NCBI RefSeq assembly: GCF_000220395.1
Contig: NW_004086026.1
Coordinates: 1 to 44,681 of the forward strand
DNA from: Ichthyophthirius multifiliis
Taxonomy: Eukaryota; Ciliophora; Oligohymenophorea; Hymenostomatida
Length of the DNA stretch: 44,681 nucleotides
Reading direction: 5' to 3'
Shown: in pieces, positions 1-14,315 of the stretch
How the letters are laid out: each line of letters begins with the position of its first letter
Numbering within the stretch: position 1 is the first letter of the stretch
Made by a program: the position numbers and the translations under genes
The notes under the pieces: model-generated
Databases searched by the model: none
What the model was told of the DNA's origin: nothing
What the model saw: the letters and a program-made list of their open reading frames with translations, nothing else

Positions 1-80
1 TTTTTTATTTAATATTAATAAAATGATTGAAGTTTAAAAAGATTTTTTAAGTTAAATTTAAATTTAGATTAAAATTAAAA

Positions 81-1003
81 ATGAAGTCGACAGTTTCTAA
101 AAAGAATTTTAAGAAATAAAAAAAGAAATTAAACGTAAATTATATTATATATAAAAAAAAAAAAGCTAGAAAGTGATAATATTGAAGAATTAAGAAAAAA
201 GAAATTCAATAATAAAGTTTTTTTTTATATAATATTAAATTATATTTTATTATATTAAAAGATATTTTACTTCCGATTTAATAAAAAAACGAAGAACTAC
301 GAAAAGCTTATGAAAAATTAAACGAATTCAACCATCATTTATAATTAAATTTAAAAAATTTTTAATTATAAAATTAATAAGAAAAATCTTAAATAATATT
401 AAATAAACTTTAATAAAATAAATAAAATATGATAAACTAAATTGAATTAGAATTGTAAACTATATAAAATTTATAAAAAGGTATATAAAAATTTATTTAT
501 AAAAATATTAATAAAAATATAAAGAAATATAAATGTAAGATTTGAATAATTAAGAATAATTAAATTCTTTAAGTTCTTTTTAAAAAATTATGCTGAATAT
601 TATGGTTTAAAGTTAGAAAATCCGAAACCTAAATAACTTAAAATATCGATATAGGAAAAATAATAAATTTATTATATTATTATTCAATATTCTTAAGAAA
701 GTGTAAATTAAAGTAAATGAAATAAGATATATAATTAAATAGATAAATTATTAAAAAAATTAAATTAATATTTATAAATATATATAAATATTATATTTAT
801 ATATATATATATATATTTTTAATTATAAATTTATTCTATTAATATTTTTATATAAATTTAAAGTAATTGATTAATAGTTAAATGATATTAATATAGATGA
901 TGAAATTAAAGATTTTTAAAAATATAATAATTTAGGTGATTTTATTTAGTAAATTAGAATCAAATTAAATATTTAATTAAATAATAAAGATTAATAATTA
1001 TGA
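81..1003 (+). CDS. Coiled-coil protein, candidate kinetochore subunit Spc25
   Basis: Read with TAA/TAG as Gln. The start is ATG at 81, with introns at 135-165, 217-261, about 476-520 and a last one ending near 861. The N-terminal part is a Gln/Glu/Lys-rich coiled coil (contains NEELRKAYEKLNEF). The C-terminal part is a small globular region reading NYAEYYGLKLENPK, then a beta-rich stretch LKISIQEKQQIYYIIIQY, then a helix ending YNNLGDFIQQIRIKL and a TGA. Known Spc25 proteins have this order: coiled coil, a 'GL.IE' strand, and a C-terminal helix of 'N..L..FI..iR' type. In the Ndc80 complex Spc25 pairs with Spc24 at the kinetochore. The family call is inference from layout and short motifs. Two frame breaks at A6 runs (195-200 and 582-587) are each repaired by one extra A. 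Confidence 0.45.
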
Positions 1004-1063
1004 TGAATATATAAAAATAATAAAATTAATTTAATATAATTGATTTATATAATGAAACTTTTA

Positions 1064-1102
<39 letters not shown>

Positions 1103-1369
1103 AAAAAATTTTATTTATAACTTATTTATTAATATCTAATTTTATTAATATTATTTTATAAATAAAAATATATATTTTTAATAAGTATAAATATATTTAT
1201 TTTAAGTAAAATTTAATATAATTTTTATATGTTTAAAAATAAAAATTAAAAATTAAACTGAAATATTAAAAGTATATATAATTTATTATTAATTTATAAT
1301 TATATTTTTTGTGATAAAAAAATATAAAAATTCTTAAAATATTTTATTTAATTTATAAATTAAATAAAT

Positions 1370-3433
1370 ATGAATTAATAAATAAACAATTCACCGATTA
1401 ATAAATAATTAAATACAAAATAATATACATTATAATTTGGGGAAATCGTAAAAAATAACAATAGTAAAAATATATTTAAATTAAAAATAAATAAATTTAA
1501 AATATTTAAGATTATATTAATAATATCGATAAAATTTAATCGGAAAGAAGTTCATATTAAAATAATTAATAAAATGAAAATACTAGCTCATAAAGTTCAA
1601 ATAAACAGACTAATATGGAAAAATGTAAAAATATATAAATATTTAAATATATAAATATATAAATATATATATTTATGTATATTATATATTTATGTATATT
1701 ATTATTTTTAATATATATTTAAAATGAAAAATAATAAATATATTAATGTATTAAAAATATAAAATTTAAATTAATAAAATAAATATATAGAACACAAAAT
1801 ATTTTAATTATCAACACAAATAAAACCTCTAACATAAGAAGAATAATAATATAGAGAAAAAGAATTAGATAAATAATTTTAAATATAAGTTAATTAATAA
1901 AATTAAAATTATTTAAAGTCTTTAAATTAATTATCTTCTAGATTTGGAAATAGTTCTTAATCTATTTTACCTTATATTGGGAGTATATAGAAAATATTTT
2001 ATATGTTATTTTATATATAATTATTTAAAAATAAAAGATAATAAACCTTCCGATTCTTGTTAATAATTTCTTAATATTAAAAATAATACTTTTGTTACTG
2101 ATAGTATTGGAAATACACTATAAGTTCCTTAAAATATGTATTAGTTAACAAATGCAAATACTATCAAATCAGAATAAGAATCTGGTAATAATTAAAGTAT
2201 TTCATATATTTTAGAATTAAATGAAAATTTAATTTAAATTTAAGAAAAAAGAAAATATAATACTTCAAGAATGAAAAAAATAAGTTTAATTTTTTATTTA
2301 TTTTTATTATTAAATAACAATAAATTAGATTTAAAATCAATTTAATAAGTAAATGTAAATTATTCAAGATTAAGAAATTTCAAAATATAGATTACAGATA
2401 AATAATTTTTATTCGAAGGATTAAAAGTTTAATAATATGAATCTTTTATTAGTAAAGGTATTTTATTATTATAAACACATATATTATATATTTTATATAT
2501 TAATATAAAATTATATATATATATATATATTTTTAAAGAAATTGAAATGCAAAAATTAGCTATTGGAGATGTTCTTAGAATTTTAAATGATAAATGTAAT
2601 TTCGTGAGAAATTTAATACTAGATAAAAATAAAATGATAAAGGTTTTTTTTTTTTTTTATTTAATTTTTTTTTTTTTTTTAGTTTTTTTAAAATTTATAT
2701 AATTGCACTAAAATTAAAATAAATTAAAAATTTGAAAAAATTATTGGTTTTTTGGAAAATATTTGTCATTAATTATTTGTTTGTATATATATATATATAT
2801 ATTATTCACTTATTTAATTTAAAAAAAAGAATAATAATGTAATGAAATTTGTAGTTAGAATTCAATAAATAGTCCTTTAAATTTATATAGATAAAAATAG
2901 TAAGAATACTATAAATTTAAAAAAGAAGAAATCGACAAAAAAAAAATTAAATAAGATAAAAATCTACAAAAAAAAGAAAATTTGAAAATCTCAAAATCAA
3001 TATAGGAATTTGAAAAAATTCCTTTAAAATATGACAGAAAAAAAATTATTTTATTCCTGAAATAAATGATATAAGATAGGAGTTATTTGTTTTTTAAGAT
3101 AATCTTTAGTTGTATTAAAAAATTACAGATTTTTTTAAAGATTAACTAGATACATATAGAATTTATTGTAGAAGTAAAAATTATAAATAAATGAATGAGT
3201 CAAAATGCTAATTATTATTCAAAACAGTAACTAATACAAGGTATTTAATAAGTGAGTTATAAGAATTAATAATAATTGGATAAAAAAATGTAAATGATTA
3301 AGAAAATATGGAAAAAAATATAGAAACATAATCTTTAGTAATTAAAGAATAATAGAATAAAAATTTTAAAAAATTTGTAAATGATGAAGAAGAAAGTAAA
3401 CAATATTTATATAAAAATAGTTTAAATAATTAT

Positions 3434-3480
<47 letters not shown>

Positions 3481-3926
3481 TTTTATGTTAGAAAAAAAAA
3501 AAAAAATTGCCTTTTTTCAAAGAATTTAATAATTAACTAAAATTCTTTATAGTAAATATAATCAAAATTCTAATAAATATACTACAAGAGAAAGCAAAAT
3601 TTACTTAAATTAAGAGTTATTTTTAAATATAATATAATTATATATATATATATATATATGTTTATATATTAATAAAAAGCAAATTTGAAAGAGACAAAAA
3701 TTTACTTCTTTTAAGTAACGATACTAATTATAAATAAAAATGTAATGAAATAGCTGATAATAGAAAAAAAATTGCTTTAGAAAGAATTAGAGAACCAAAT
3801 GTTTATTTTATATAATTTTTTTATTTATTTATTAATTTTTAGTAATATAATGTCATTAATTCTTAAAATTAATTATTTGTAAATTTTTATTTTAAGGCTT
3901 TTGAAGATAATAATAATATTAATTGA
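1370..3926 (+). CDS. Unrecognised coiled-coil protein with many introns
   Basis: A multi-exon gene on the plus strand, with TGA at 3924-3926. Coding blocks are clear near 1505-1622, 1793-1990, 2040-2458, 2540-2643, 2840-3420 and 3680-3926. They are separated by AT-only introns with GT...AG ends, for example 2459 to about 2538, full of TA repeats. The protein is rich in Gln, Asn, Lys and Ser. An early part has low-complexity Ser/Gln/Asn segments. Later parts look helical, for example around 3060-3300 and the C-terminal block with KKIALERIREPN. I see no catalytic motif, signal peptide or clear membrane segment. The start at 1370 is the first plausible ATG, but the joint of the first exons needs one extra base to keep frame. 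Function is unknown; a cytoskeletal or scaffold role would be a guess. Confidence 0.5.
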
Positions 3927-5159
3927 AATTACTTTTTAAATTTTATAAAAATATATATTATTATGTTTTTATTTATTAAGATATTTTATTTTTTTATTTA
4001 ATTTTTAAATCTTTTATAATTCTTTTAATATTTTTATATTATTAATATATAAAATATAATTATTTTAAAATATTAAATTATATTATAAAATTATTTTCAA
4101 ATTTAGCTTTTTTATATTTATTATAATTTTTTTGTTTAAATTTATATATATTAATTATATTTTTTTTATTATATATATTATTTTATAAATTAAAAAATAT
4201 AGATTTTATTTAGATAATTTTTTTATTATTTGAATTAAATAAAATATATTTATAAATAAAATAAAAATTAAAATAAAAAACTAATTATATATAATATATA
4301 ATGATTTTTTATTTTATATTAATAATTTTTATAGTATATATATATTTTAATTAAAATAAAATATATATTGTTAAATTATTTATTTTTTATATATAAATAA
4401 TATATAAAAAAAAACAAATTATATTAAATATATATCTATAATTTTTTGTTTCATTTAATTAATATAAAAACTTAATAGAATAAAATATTATAATTAATAT
4501 AAATGAAATTATCCTTTTATATAAAATAAATATAATTATATATTATTATTATATATTTCATTATTATTAGTTTATAGTAATATTTAATACTTCTTATATA
4601 TAATATATATAAAATTAAAAAATTAAAAATTAAGTTATTTTTTTTTTTCTAGGAAAAAATAAATAAAATATTATTTTTAAAGATACTTAATTATATTTAT
4701 TTTAAATAGTCTATTATTGTTTTCTAATGTATTTATTTAATTATTATATAATTTAATTTTATTTAAACATATTACATTATTTATATTATTATTGTTATTG
4801 AAGTTTCCATTTTTATAATTAAATTAATTAATATTAATATAAAAGATTTATTAATATATATTAATTTTTCAATATATATATTATTTTTATTTTATTTTTT
4901 TATTTTTATTTTTTTTTGTTTTACTTTTTTTATTTATTAAATAAATTATTTTATTTTATAATTTATCTTAGATTTTTTATTATAAAAAAACAATTTTTTT
5001 TTTTTTTTTTATTAATTTTTAAGATATATTTTTTTGTTTAATTTAATAATTTAAATAAATATATATACTTATTTTTTATATTAGTTTTTTTTTTTGTATT
5101 AAAAAAAAAAATATATATATATATTTTTTTTTTAATAAGCATTTATTTATTATATTTTT
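3927..5159. other. AT-only intergenic stretch
   Basis: About 1.2 kb of nearly pure A/T with homopolymer runs and short TA repeats between a plus-strand gene end and a minus-strand gene end. I see no codon bias, motif or RNA-like structure. It should hold the 3' ends and terminators of both neighbours, but no specific signal can be named. Confidence 0.6.
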
Positions 5160-5798
5160 TCATAATGTTTTGGTTGGTATTTCTTTCATGTATTTGTCAA
5201 TGTCTTTAAATTTTCCTACTCCTTTTTTATCAAGTACTTTTCTTTTTTTCTTATTTTCTTTAAAATTACTTGTTTTTTATAATTCTTTTGTTATTTGATC
5301 AAGTAGTTATTGATTTATTTCTTCAAATTTTTTTTATTCATTCAAAAAATATTCAAATTAATCTTTATTCTATAAATTATCTGTATTTAATTCAACAGAA
5401 TCATCATCGAGTTTTTATTTTTATTAACCTTTAACTTTAATATTTTATTATTATTTCTATTATGATTATTAGGATTAATATTATAATTATAATTTTTAAA
5501 TTTATTAAAGATTTTACTCATCTTATCTACCAAATGAACTTCTTCTTAAAATTTTTTCTTTATGTATACTTTTCTTAGCTTATTCATTTCTTTAGTAAAT
5601 AATTAAACTTTCAATAAATCCTTTTATTTATTATCTTATAACCTCATCATTAATTAAATTAAGTAATCTATATTATATTATAAATTTAAAAATATATATT
5701 TATATATAAATGTAAATATTAATATATATAATAAAAAATATTTTAATAATATAATTATGAATTATTTTATATTTTTGTATTTTTATTAAAAAAAAATA

Positions 5799-5846
<48 letters not shown>

Positions 5847-7088
5847 TTAATTAACTTTTTGGATATATTTTTTGTATAATCATTAGATAAATTTAATCTA
5901 GTAATTAAAAATTTATATAAATTTTAAGTATTATTAGCTTTTTCATTTCTTGTGAATATATAAAGAATATCATTAATAACTTAATTATTTATATTTTCTA
6001 TTTTTTATTCTATAATAATTTCATCAACAATTTTAAGACTTAATTCTGCGTATTTTTTAGGATTTTTTTTAAAAATTTAAACAAATGCTTGTACTGTATT
6101 AATCGAAAAAAGATTTTTTTCTTTTATTTATTCGTAAAATTCTTATAAATTTTCTTCATTTTATTAATAAGCCTTAATCGCTTAAATATACTCTTCTTCA
6201 TTTATAACAAATTTCATATTTAATAATTCCTAAAAAAGAGGTTTTCCATAAGCATAAATAGACGAATTTGAAACTTCTTCTAAACTAAATTTAAATAACT
6301 CTTAAATGGCTTTTCTCTGTTCTTCTTTTGCTTTTTCCTGTAATTATTATATCTTTTCAGCTGAAAGATTATCAGAAATTTAAGGTTTTATTGTATATAG
6401 GAAATCACGAATTTTTTCAATAAAAGTCATCAACTTTTACCCTTATTGTGTCTTTATAAGAGTTTTTATATGCCCTTTACACAACTCCAGGGTATAAGAA
6501 TGTCCGTTATTTACAAAGGTGCTTATTAATATATCTATATGGTCATTTACTTCTTTGAAATATTTAATTTCGTCAATAAATTAGATTAAGTTTTCTGTTT
6601 TTAAGGAGAATGTTTTGTCTTTTGTAAGTAAATAGACAAATTCGAATAAGGTATTACCAGCTTTTTGCTCTTTGGATATTTAGGCAATTAATGTACAAGT
6701 ATTTTAGTCTAGTTTGGGTTTAAAAATCAGAATGTGTGATAAAATTCTTTTAAAATGTAATTTTTTGAAATGTTTTTATATAACTTATAATAAAGAAAAA
6801 TAGGCTATAGATTCTAAAGGTTTACCGAAAATTGTATCTTTTATATATTTAAAATAATCTTTTTATACTCCTTCATATATAGGAGAATTTTTCAAAGAAA
6901 AAATAGGCTTTTCGGTTATATTTTCGGATAATCTTTTTATATTAGGATTTTTTGTATATATATTAGGATCATTAAATAATTTATATAGGATATATTTTCC
7001 ATCTTATTTTAATTCTGGGATGGTATTTTCTTTTAATAAAGATAATGTATTGATTCTAATTTTTTTTTTATATATATATATATATATG

Positions 7089-7125
<37 letters not shown>

Positions 7126-7458
7126 ATTATTATATTTTTTTTACAAAATATGATAGTTATTTCTTTAGTCATATATTTCTTTTTCTAAACGTATATATAT
7201 TTCATCTAAAGTAGAAGAATTGGAAATTAAATCTTTTAAAAATTATATATCTTTATAATTCAATTCTGGTGTTTTTTAAACTTCTTCTTATTATTATAAA
7301 GGCGATATTTATTAAAATTTTTATTTAAGTTTTTCTTCTTGTTTTTAAAGATTTTTCATTGATTAAAGGTCATCTTAAGTAACGAAAGGATTATTTTATA
7401 ATTCTTAATTATTTCTGTCTATTTCTCTAACTTTTTTCATGAATTCTGAAAAAGAATC

Positions 7459-7509
<51 letters not shown>

Positions 7510-9413
7510 TATATCATCTTCTATTTACATTTCATCTTTTTTATTATCATTTTTTTATGTAGAAGAAAACTAATATTTTGGTGTAAATCTTTTTTTTTAA
7601 TAATCATAAGGAGTATTTATATTTCTATTTTTAAAAAATTATTAATTTATATTTTCAAGTCTATCCATATATAAACCTTCCACTTTCGAATAAGTTTAGG
7701 CTAAAACATATTCTTTTTTTTAGTTTTTTTTTAACATTTCGGAAGCTTCGAATTATATCTAGTTGTTAAAGGAAGTTTCTTTCAAAAAAAAATGCAAAAC
7801 ATTATCTCTTATATTATGAACGTATGTATCTTGGAATAATTAATGCTTGAAAATTGAAATATTGTCATTAAAAGATGAAATTTAAATCTGGTTTTAGACT
7901 GAATATTGATAAGATATGTAAGAATTTGTCTAATAGAATTACTTGTCAAAGAAATTTTAGATTTAAGGGACAGATTGTGGCGATTTTTCATATTCATTTA
8001 AGCTTTTTTGCAAGCTTTAGACAATGCTTTTATTCTCAAAGGTCTAAATGATGTCCACGAAGTGTTTTTTAATATAAAAATTAAACTTTTATTGGGAAAA
8101 GAGTGTATTATATTTATAGAAAATGTCATTTAAATTAGTTTAATTTTCAGAAAGTCTTGCTAAAATCAAAAAATGAAGGACTAAATGCAAAAGACCTTAA
8201 TCATAATTATCTTATGTGAAGAATACATCACATAAATAATACTAAAGAGGTAAATTAGAAGGTAATTTATAAAAATTAAATAATAAAGAATGTATTTTAT
8301 TAAAAAATTCTTATTTATTATTACCATTTCCAAAATATATATAGGGAAAATATTTGGTTATATCCTCTATTTCGAACATTCCAGTATTTATTATTTTATG
8401 AGAAAACATATTATGGGCTAAATATAAAGAAAGTAAATGATTTACTTTGTTTTAATTCTCGTTTTTTACAGAAAATAAAAAGTCGGAAACATAATCCTTT
8501 TCTTGAGATGTGTTTCTTTAAAAACTAAGACGTAATTTAGGATTGAAACGATAAAGTTCCAGTAATTAATAAAAGTCATTGTTTTTTTAAGCACTTTTAA
8601 ATATATTTATCATTTCAGTAGTTTATAGATATTGAGAATTTGCTTGAAAAAATTATTTATTTTTTAAAAGAGGGAATATTGGTTTAAATAAAGATGGATT
8701 AAATATTATTGAGCTATTTTTTTATATTATATATATATATAATAAAATATAAAAATATTTTAAATATATATATATATATATATATATATCTATATATATA
8801 TATATTCATATATAGTTTATTTTTTAGTTACTCAAATTCACGTTTAGTTAATACTTAATATTAGTCTTTTAAAAATGAAGATTATATTATTTAAATTAAT
8901 TAATTAATTTAAATTTCAGATGGTTATTCATATTTTAAAATATTAGTTATTTTTCTTTGATTTTTCTATATAATATATATATATATATATATAGATTTTT
9001 CTTTTTCAATATTTTACCATCATTTCATCGTCTTGTAATAAGGATTTTGCAAATTTTTCTTATTATTCCGAAAATTCTAATATATTAAAAATGTTTGTAG
9101 GCATAAGTTAGTTTAAATCATCTAATTGTTTTTTTATATATTTAATATGAGCTTCTTTTCCTTCTCCGTATGATGAAGGGATATATTCAGGTTAATTATA
9201 AAATCTTCTTCTTTCAATTTTTTTAATAATTTCAGGATCTTCTATTTCTTCTTTTTCCTCCAAAACATCTTCTTCTATTTCTTCATTATTTTTTATTGGG
9301 TCTTAATCAGGATCTAATATAGGAATATTTACTTTTGAAAAATTTTAATTTATTTTTATAAATTAATATGCAATTTTATTAAATCGATTTATTTTGGATA
9401 TCATTTGTAACAT
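5160..9413 (-). CDS. Large alpha-helical repeat protein, probably mitochondrial
   Basis: Starts at ATG 9413 on the minus strand and ends with TGA at 5160-5162; more than 1,000 residues after removal of TA-rich introns (near 9015-8870, 8830-8710, 7140-7060 and 5860-5680). The N-terminus (MLQMISKINRFNKIAYQFIK) is basic and lacks acidic residues, as in a mitochondrial presequence. An acidic segment and then long, mostly helical Leu/Phe/Gln-rich sequence follow. Stretches around 6000-6420 look like stacked helical pairs of PPR/HEAT type, but no repeat is clear enough to assign. A poly-Asn run is encoded at 7461-7509. The C-terminus is highly basic (KKKRKVLDKKG). One splice joint, after codons near 9013, fits only with a one-base correction. 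A role in mitochondrial RNA or translation is a guess from architecture. Confidence 0.6.
7461..7509. repeat. Trinucleotide (ATT/AAT)n run
   Basis: An uninterrupted TTA/ATT trinucleotide repeat inside the minus-strand gene. It encodes a polyasparagine run there, a common low-complexity insertion in AT-rich protist proteins. Confidence 0.85.
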
Positions 9414-9589
9414 TTTTTTAAATACAAAAATATTATATATATTTATCTTTTTATTATTTTATTTTTTTAAATAATAAAATATTATATCTTTTTTAATTAA
9501 AACAAAAATATTAAATTAAATAAAATTTTATTTATAAAAAAAAAAATATATATTTAATGTTTATGTAATATAAAAAAAACTAAAATAAA

Positions 9590-10351
9590 TCATTCATGAG
9601 ATTCTAATTTATCAAGAGCGATTTTTTATAATCTTTAAGAAATTTTTAATCTTTTGGCACTTTCTTCATCTATTAATCTTAAAATTTAATCATTATATCT
9701 ATTAAAAATATATATTAATATTTTAAATAATATAAAATTATATAAATATATATATATATACATTTATTTATATATATATATATTTATATGATTTTACAAA
9801 ACTAAAGGATCATGTGTAGGATATTCTATTTATTTTTTTTATTCTAATGGTATATTTTTTATTTCATCTTACATTGTAAATGGTAAGGTTTTAAAATTTT
9901 CCATACAAAATTATTTTTAATTTTCTAATTTTTTTTATTATATTTCAATACATCTTTATTAATAATACTGAAATAAAAAAATAAAAATTATATTTTTATT
10001 TTTATTTGTTAAATTTTAACTTAAAATTCTCCTATTTCATCATATTCTTTCTTTAATTTAAGTTTATCCTCTAATTCTACTTTTACATTATGTCTATTTT
10101 TATTTACATAGGTTGTATATTAAGTTACTAATGCTTTCAAGTCTTCGACTTGTTAACCATGGGTGAAGTGGCTTTTCTCCTGTATATTCTGGAGAAAGGG
10201 TATTTACTAACTTCAAACGCTTTTTTTCTTTTCTTTATAATGTTGTTTCTTCTTTTATTTGACCTTTTTTCCTCCAACGGAGAATTTATACATTTTATAA
10301 TAATTTAAAGTTTGCGCTTTATCTTAATAATTAAAATAATTTTATACTCAT
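9590..10351 (-). CDS. Small basic protein, putative mitochondrial
   Basis: ATG at 10351, TGA at 9590-9592, with introns near 10020-9970 and 9800-9690. The N-terminus (MSIKLFQLLRQSANFKLLQN) is basic, amphipathic and free of acidic residues, which suggests mitochondrial import. A short motif EYTGEKPLH follows, then a helical region VEDLKALVTQYTTYVNKNRH and a charged helical C-terminus ending LDKLESHE. Size and composition resemble ciliate-specific mitochondrial ribosomal or respiratory subunits, but I do not recognise the family. Frame changes at the GGG run at 10161-10163; removing one base joins the two halves, so an over-call is likely. It lies 176 bases upstream of another gene on the same strand that also looks mitochondrial. 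Confidence 0.55.
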
Positions 10352-10491
10352 ATTTTTTTTGTTTTTTATTCAAAATAAATTATATATCTTTTTATTTTTT
10401 TCTTAAAAAAAAAACTTATAAATAATAATAATATAAATATCAAATAAAATAAAAAATAAACAAGGTACATATGAAATATACATATATATAA

Positions 10492-10537
<46 letters not shown>

Positions 10538-10557
10538 GATAATGTTTTTTATTTTTT

Positions 10558-11869
10558 TCAATCTCCACTACTAATATAAAACACTAATATATCACCAACT
10601 TTTAATTAAATATAATCATTTAAATCTTGATAAAGTCCTTTTTTTTTAATCTCACATATATATTCTTATTAGTCATTAATAATTTCTATTTTTACACCTA
10701 GTATTTATTTACTATTTTCTAAAATTCCATTTGCTATATTTATTTATATATATAAAATTTTATTTTATGTAAATACTTGGTTTAGCAGCCTTATATATAT
10801 GTTTACTAGTAATAATATCTATTCCTGCGCAATAAACATCTTCTAATATCAAATAAGGAGCAAATTTATCAAGTTTAATTTTAGAAGAATTATGATAATA
10901 TTCATAAAGTATCCAATTATTATATATTTCTTCAACTTCACAAATTCTTTCTTTTTCATAAGTTTCCATTTTATTACAATCTAATGATATAGGAATATTT
11001 TGAATATCCTTAATTAATGGCTAAAGCCATTATATACTAGAAATATTAATTAAGCCATTCATATTAAAAAAATTAATAGAAATTTTTATAGTTTCTTATG
11101 TTTTTATTGGACTTATAGTTTAAACAAATGTAGTTTTTTATTCATCAAAATTGTGCTGTTAAAATAAAAATAAATAATAATAATGTTATAAATAAATATA
11201 TTTAAAAATATATATATATTATATATATATTATATATATATATATATAAGTTTTATATTTTTACACGACATTCTTCTTTATGAGCCCAAATTATTCTTTA
11301 TTAATTTTTATTTAATGAATCAAATTAATATTCGCATAAATATTTTTTATATTTTTTATTATATGTTTATTTATAACTTCTATATGTAAGTCTTAACGTA
11401 ATGGATTTTTCTAAAAATAAAATTTTAAATATATTATTCATAATTCTTTATTTTTTTAACTTGGGGTATTAGGTAGTATTTTTGCACATATTTTTCGGTC
11501 CATTCGAATTCCGTTATAATTATTAGTTTTTATACGAGTTATTTGAAAATAAGAGTATTAGAATTATAATATATTATTATATGCTTTTATGAATTAATTA
11601 TCAATATTTAGTAATTATTCTTCTAATTATTAGTTTATTTTATAATACCATAATGGATTAACAAGAATTAAAGCATAATAACTATCTAAAAGAAATGAAA
11701 TAATATTATATTGAATATTTAATGCAAACTTAAAAAATAAAAAATACTAAAAATCACAATCTATAATTATTTAAGAACTGTTTTAATATTTATATATTTT
11801 TTGTTTATATATATTAATGGATTTTTCAAAGTATTTATTTTAAATTTTATATTCAAGTTTTTTTAACAT
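10558..11869 (-). CDS. Unrecognised protein, four or more exons
   Basis: ATG at 11869, TGA at 10558-10560. Introns fit well: one ends at the TAG just before 11410; one with TA repeats lies near 11270-11160; a short one of about 44 bases lies near 10790-10748. All four blocks join in frame without correction. The N-terminal part is helical and hydrophobic (FALNIQYNIISFLLDSYYAL). The middle has a basic Tyr/Lys-rich block and a motif IIWAHKEECR. The C-terminal block looks beta-rich (LGVKIEIINDQQEYICEIKKK) and ends KVGDILVFYISSGD, which could be a small barrel of SH3/Tudor type. That fold suggestion is weak. No catalytic motif is seen. An open frame at 10760-10969 is an internal piece of this gene. 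Confidence 0.6.
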
Positions 11870-11974
11870 TTTATTTATTATTGGATTTTTGGAAGAATTA
11901 TTTATGAAATTTTAGTTGTTTTATTATTACAAATAATGTATTGTTTAGTCTTTTGATTAATTAATTCCCATTTT

Positions 11975-12005
<31 letters not shown>

Positions 12006-12264
12006 ATAAATAAAACAAGAGAATATAAAATATTAAATATATTTAATTAAATTAAATATGTATATATGTAAATATAAATAAATATATATATAATATAAAA
12101 ATATTTTTTATATTTTTTTATAAAAAATATTTTTAAAAAGTTAAGAAATAATATGATTTATATTTTAATTAATTATTTAAAAATAATTTTTAAAACTTAT
12201 ATTTTTTTTATAAATATATATTTATAAAAATAACAGAAAAAATAATAATAAAAGTTAAAAGAGT

Positions 12265-12268
<4 letters not shown>

Positions 12269-12312
<44 letters not shown>
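12269..12312. repeat. (TA)n microsatellite
   Basis: A pure TA dinucleotide run in the intergenic segment 11870-12362, just downstream of the kinase gene's stop codon. The rest of this segment is A/T only, with no recognisable feature. Confidence 0.9.
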
Positions 12313-12325
<13 letters not shown>

Positions 12326-12362
12326 GCTTTTTTATTATTTTTTTTTTTTTTTTTTTTCAATT

Positions 12363-13288
12363 TCAAATTAAATCCTTTTTTATATTTATAATTAATTGAT
12401 TCTAAGATACCTTATTTATTTCCGAATTAAAAAATGTTTTAAAATCAAAATTTTAATATTCATAAAAAGGTATATAGAAGTTTAATTTTTAAAATAATTA
12501 AAGTGCTCTTATACCTTTAAGCACTTAAATTTCATGTATTATATCTATATTAATAATTGTAAGGACAACTTTGATTTTCGAATTAAGTCTATTCTTATAT
12601 TCAATATGGTCTTATATATTTTGTTTCATGAAATTTTCTAAATCACTTTAGAAATCTTTATTAATTTACTACTAGAGCTCTTTAGTAAAGATTTCGTAGA
12701 ATTATTTTGCTGCATTAGAGTCTTTATCAATTTTTTACTTTGTAATGAGATATTCAGGACTTTGGAAATATATATTAAGTTCTTCTTTTTCTATTTAAAA
12801 TGTGTTATCATTAAATTTTATGTTTTATTGTTATTTTTATGAGAGTATTTTTTAGAGAAAATCTAAAAAATAATTATAATAGCTTACTAAACTGTATATT
12901 ATATCATAGAATAAGTTTAAAGGAAAATTAAAATTTAATTTACAAGAGTATATAAGTTACATTATTACATCTGCAAACAATGCTTAATTACGTTAAAATA
13001 ATAACATTTTGTCCAATTTTTAAACTATATATTAAATATCTTTTTAATCTTTAAGATTTTTAAAGTATTTATTCTTTATTTATTCCAGTTATTAATCAAT
13101 TTATTATGTCGGCTCTTATTATTATTATTATGTTCGATTATTTAGTTGCATATTACATTATTAAATATTATTTAATTAATTATTTAAATCTTAAGAATTA
13201 TTACTTTATGTAAATGTTTTATGAGGTTTTATTTATACTTTATTGTAATTGGATATTTGATTTGGTTAAATATAATTATCAGTAATTA

Positions 13289-13345
<57 letters not shown>

Positions 13346-14263
13346 CAATTTCAACATTTTATTTATTTATTTAAAAAATATTATTATATATATTTTTTTT
13401 CTCATTTTAAATTTTTAAATTATTAATATTAAAATTTTAATTATAATTAATATTTTTTTCATCTAAATTTAATTTTTAATTATTATTATCTAAATTTTAT
13501 ATTAAATTATTATTATTATTTGTTTAAGTTATTTTATAAATATCATTATTTTAATATTTTTATTAATTTTTATTAGTATCTAAATTAATTTTAATAATAT
13601 TATTATCAAAATTATAAGTGAAATTTTAATTTTTAATATTAACGTTATTTATAATAAATTTATTATTATAATTATTTATTTATTAATTATTATTATCTAA
13701 ATTTTATATATTATTATTATTAATATCTTTTTTTTTTTATAAATTTTAAATATCTTATATTATTTTATTATTTTCTATATTTAATTCTTATTATGTATTG
13801 TCTAAGTATTATGTTAAATTATCATTATTATTATCTTTATTTATTTTTAAATTATTATTATTTTAATTTAAAATTATATTATTAATAATATCTGTATTTA
13901 TAAAAGAGTTATTATAATTAGTATTTTAATCTTTTTTCATTATATCATTATTTTTATTTAAATTCTAATTAAAATTATTATTGTTATCTGTATTTATTAT
14001 AAAATTTAATTTTTCTTAATTAAATTTAATATTATTATTATTATTATCTATTTAATTATTTATTAAATTTTTAACTAGATTTAATTATAAATTACTATCC
14101 ATATCTGTAATTATTTAAAAATTATTATTATTATCCTTATCAATTTTATAAATATTATCATCTAAATTTTACCTGTAATTGTTAATATTATCAAATTAAT
14201 TATTATCTGTATTTATTTATAAATATTTATTATCAAATGCTTCTATAAAATTATTATTATTAA

Positions 14264-14315
<52 letters not shown>

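Noticed and set aside
12269-12312. TA runs and regular AT repeats as a CRISPR array, centromere or origin
   Set aside because: Simple dinucleotide repeats with no spacers; such runs are scattered across introns and intergenic DNA.
13221-13418. Plus-strand frame encoding a run of isoleucines
   Set aside because: It is the antisense reading of the polyasparagine repeat in the kinase tail, with no independent coding signal.
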